Assembly (NCBI GenBank): GCA_016758965.1
Contig: JAEPRB010000162.1
Span: forward strand, 1 to 64,000
Source of the DNA: Circinella minor
Lineage: Eukaryota > Mucoromycota > Mucoromycetes > Mucorales > Lichtheimiaceae
DNA: 64,000 bases
Direction: 5' to 3'
Shown: positions 63,604 to 64,000 of the stretch, piece after piece
Numbering within the stretch: position 1 is the stretch's first letter
Layout of the letters: each line of letters starts with the position of its first letter
Notes under the pieces: model-generated
Database searches by the model: none
Seen by the model: the letters and a program-made list of their open reading frames with translations, nothing else
What the model was told of the DNA's origin: nothing
Made by a program: the position numbers and the translations under genes

Positions 63604-63871
63604 TTTTGTCTTGACGGAAAGGAAAAAGAAAAATCAAGCAAAATAAAAAAATAAAAAGTCAGGTTTTCTTTTTTTTTTTTTTTTTTTTTATGAACTTATT
63701 ATATAATATGCTTATAATTTAAGAAATATAATAGATAATAATAGTAGTAAGTAATAAGTAGTAACAATAAAGAATCAATCGTACACTTTAAATTCGAGCT
63801 AAATTATAAATTATAAAATGTTTAGTATATATAAATATATATGAATTAATATAGTACTCCTATTTACTTAC
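63604..63871. other. ORC5 5' flank
   Basis: AT-rich with a T(20+) run at about 63670-63690. No ACGCGT box was seen here, unlike at POL2. Confidence 0.45.
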
Positions 63872-63978
63872 GAAAAGATAAGCACATCGAATTGGATTAG
63901 ATATTGATATATTATGTTGATGATACAAAGTCTCATTTTCAGTTTGAATAAAATTTAATAAACGTCGAATACACTTTT
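63872..63978 (-). CDS. Possible internal exon of a gene running off the right edge
   Basis: On the minus strand an open stretch reads RRLLNFIQTENETLYHQHNI and then NPIRCAYLF, followed directly by a GTAAGT donor at 63871. A possible acceptor (AAAAAAG) precedes it at about 63979. It ends inside the ORC5 5' flank with no visible next exon, so it could be an upstream non-conserved exon, part of a 5' UTR, or chance. I do not recognise it. Confidence 0.2.
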
Positions 63979-64000
63979 TTCATTAAAAAAAAAAAGGGAA

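Overview
This is AT-rich nuclear DNA from a filamentous fungus, most probably an early-diverging Mucoromycota (Mucorales-like) species. The reasons are many short introns (roughly 55-180 nt, GT..AG, often ending TATATAG), eukaryotic-only gene families, and decayed accessory families that I associate from memory with mucoralean genomes: OTU/AT-hook transposon-type fragments, an RTC4-like domain and a LINE 3' end. The species assignment is inference. I saw no rRNA, tRNA, CRISPR array or prokaryotic operon.

Layout. 1-12.4 kb is a gene-poor transposon graveyard: a decayed unknown coding relic (2.05-2.6 kb), a broken Ty3/gypsy RT-RNase H fragment (2.9-3.6 kb), a decayed AT-hook/OTU relic followed by an RTC4-like relic (3.6-5.8 kb), a 2.7-kb pogo-type element with intact ends and TA flanks but a truncated transposase (6.9-9.6 kb), and a more decayed relative (about 10.2-10.8 kb). 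12.5-39 kb is a housekeeping block: NIPA-type Mg2+ transporter (+), TRM82/WDR4 (-) head-to-head with POL2, the DNA polymerase epsilon catalytic subunit (+), an Hst2/SIRT2-like sirtuin (+), FAB1 phosphatidylinositol-3-phosphate 5-kinase (-) and a MOSC-domain protein (+). 39-47.9 kb is a second accessory island: a Harbinger-like MITE with TAA target duplications and a small hydrophobic ORF, nested tandem repeats, a decayed multi-exon gene, and a 5'-truncated LINE with a 12-bp target duplication. 48-63.6 kb is a second housekeeping block: CaMK-type kinase (+), COQ3 methyltransferase (-), gamma-glutamyltransferase (-), MFS transporter (+), RFX transcription factor (-) and ORC5 (-). A possible partial exon lies at the right edge.

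Twelve gene models were reconstructed exon by exon with splice phases that close in frame; their coordinates are in the entries. Functional links are loose, as expected in a fungus. POL2 and ORC5 both act in replication initiation and elongation, and POL2 has an MCB-like ACGCGT cluster in its promoter. An RFX factor (the family includes yeast Crt1/Rfx1, a DNA-damage repressor) is next to ORC5. TRM82, COQ3, FAB1 and the sirtuin serve tRNA modification, ubiquinone synthesis, vacuole/endosome lipid signalling and deacetylation.

I did not find a clear new defence-like or metabolic system. The best leads are the MITE with its own 47-codon ORF, the OTU/RTC4 relic pair, the altered FYVE finger of FAB1 with an ambiguous splice site at a catalytic Asp, and the number of 18-39-nt microexons.
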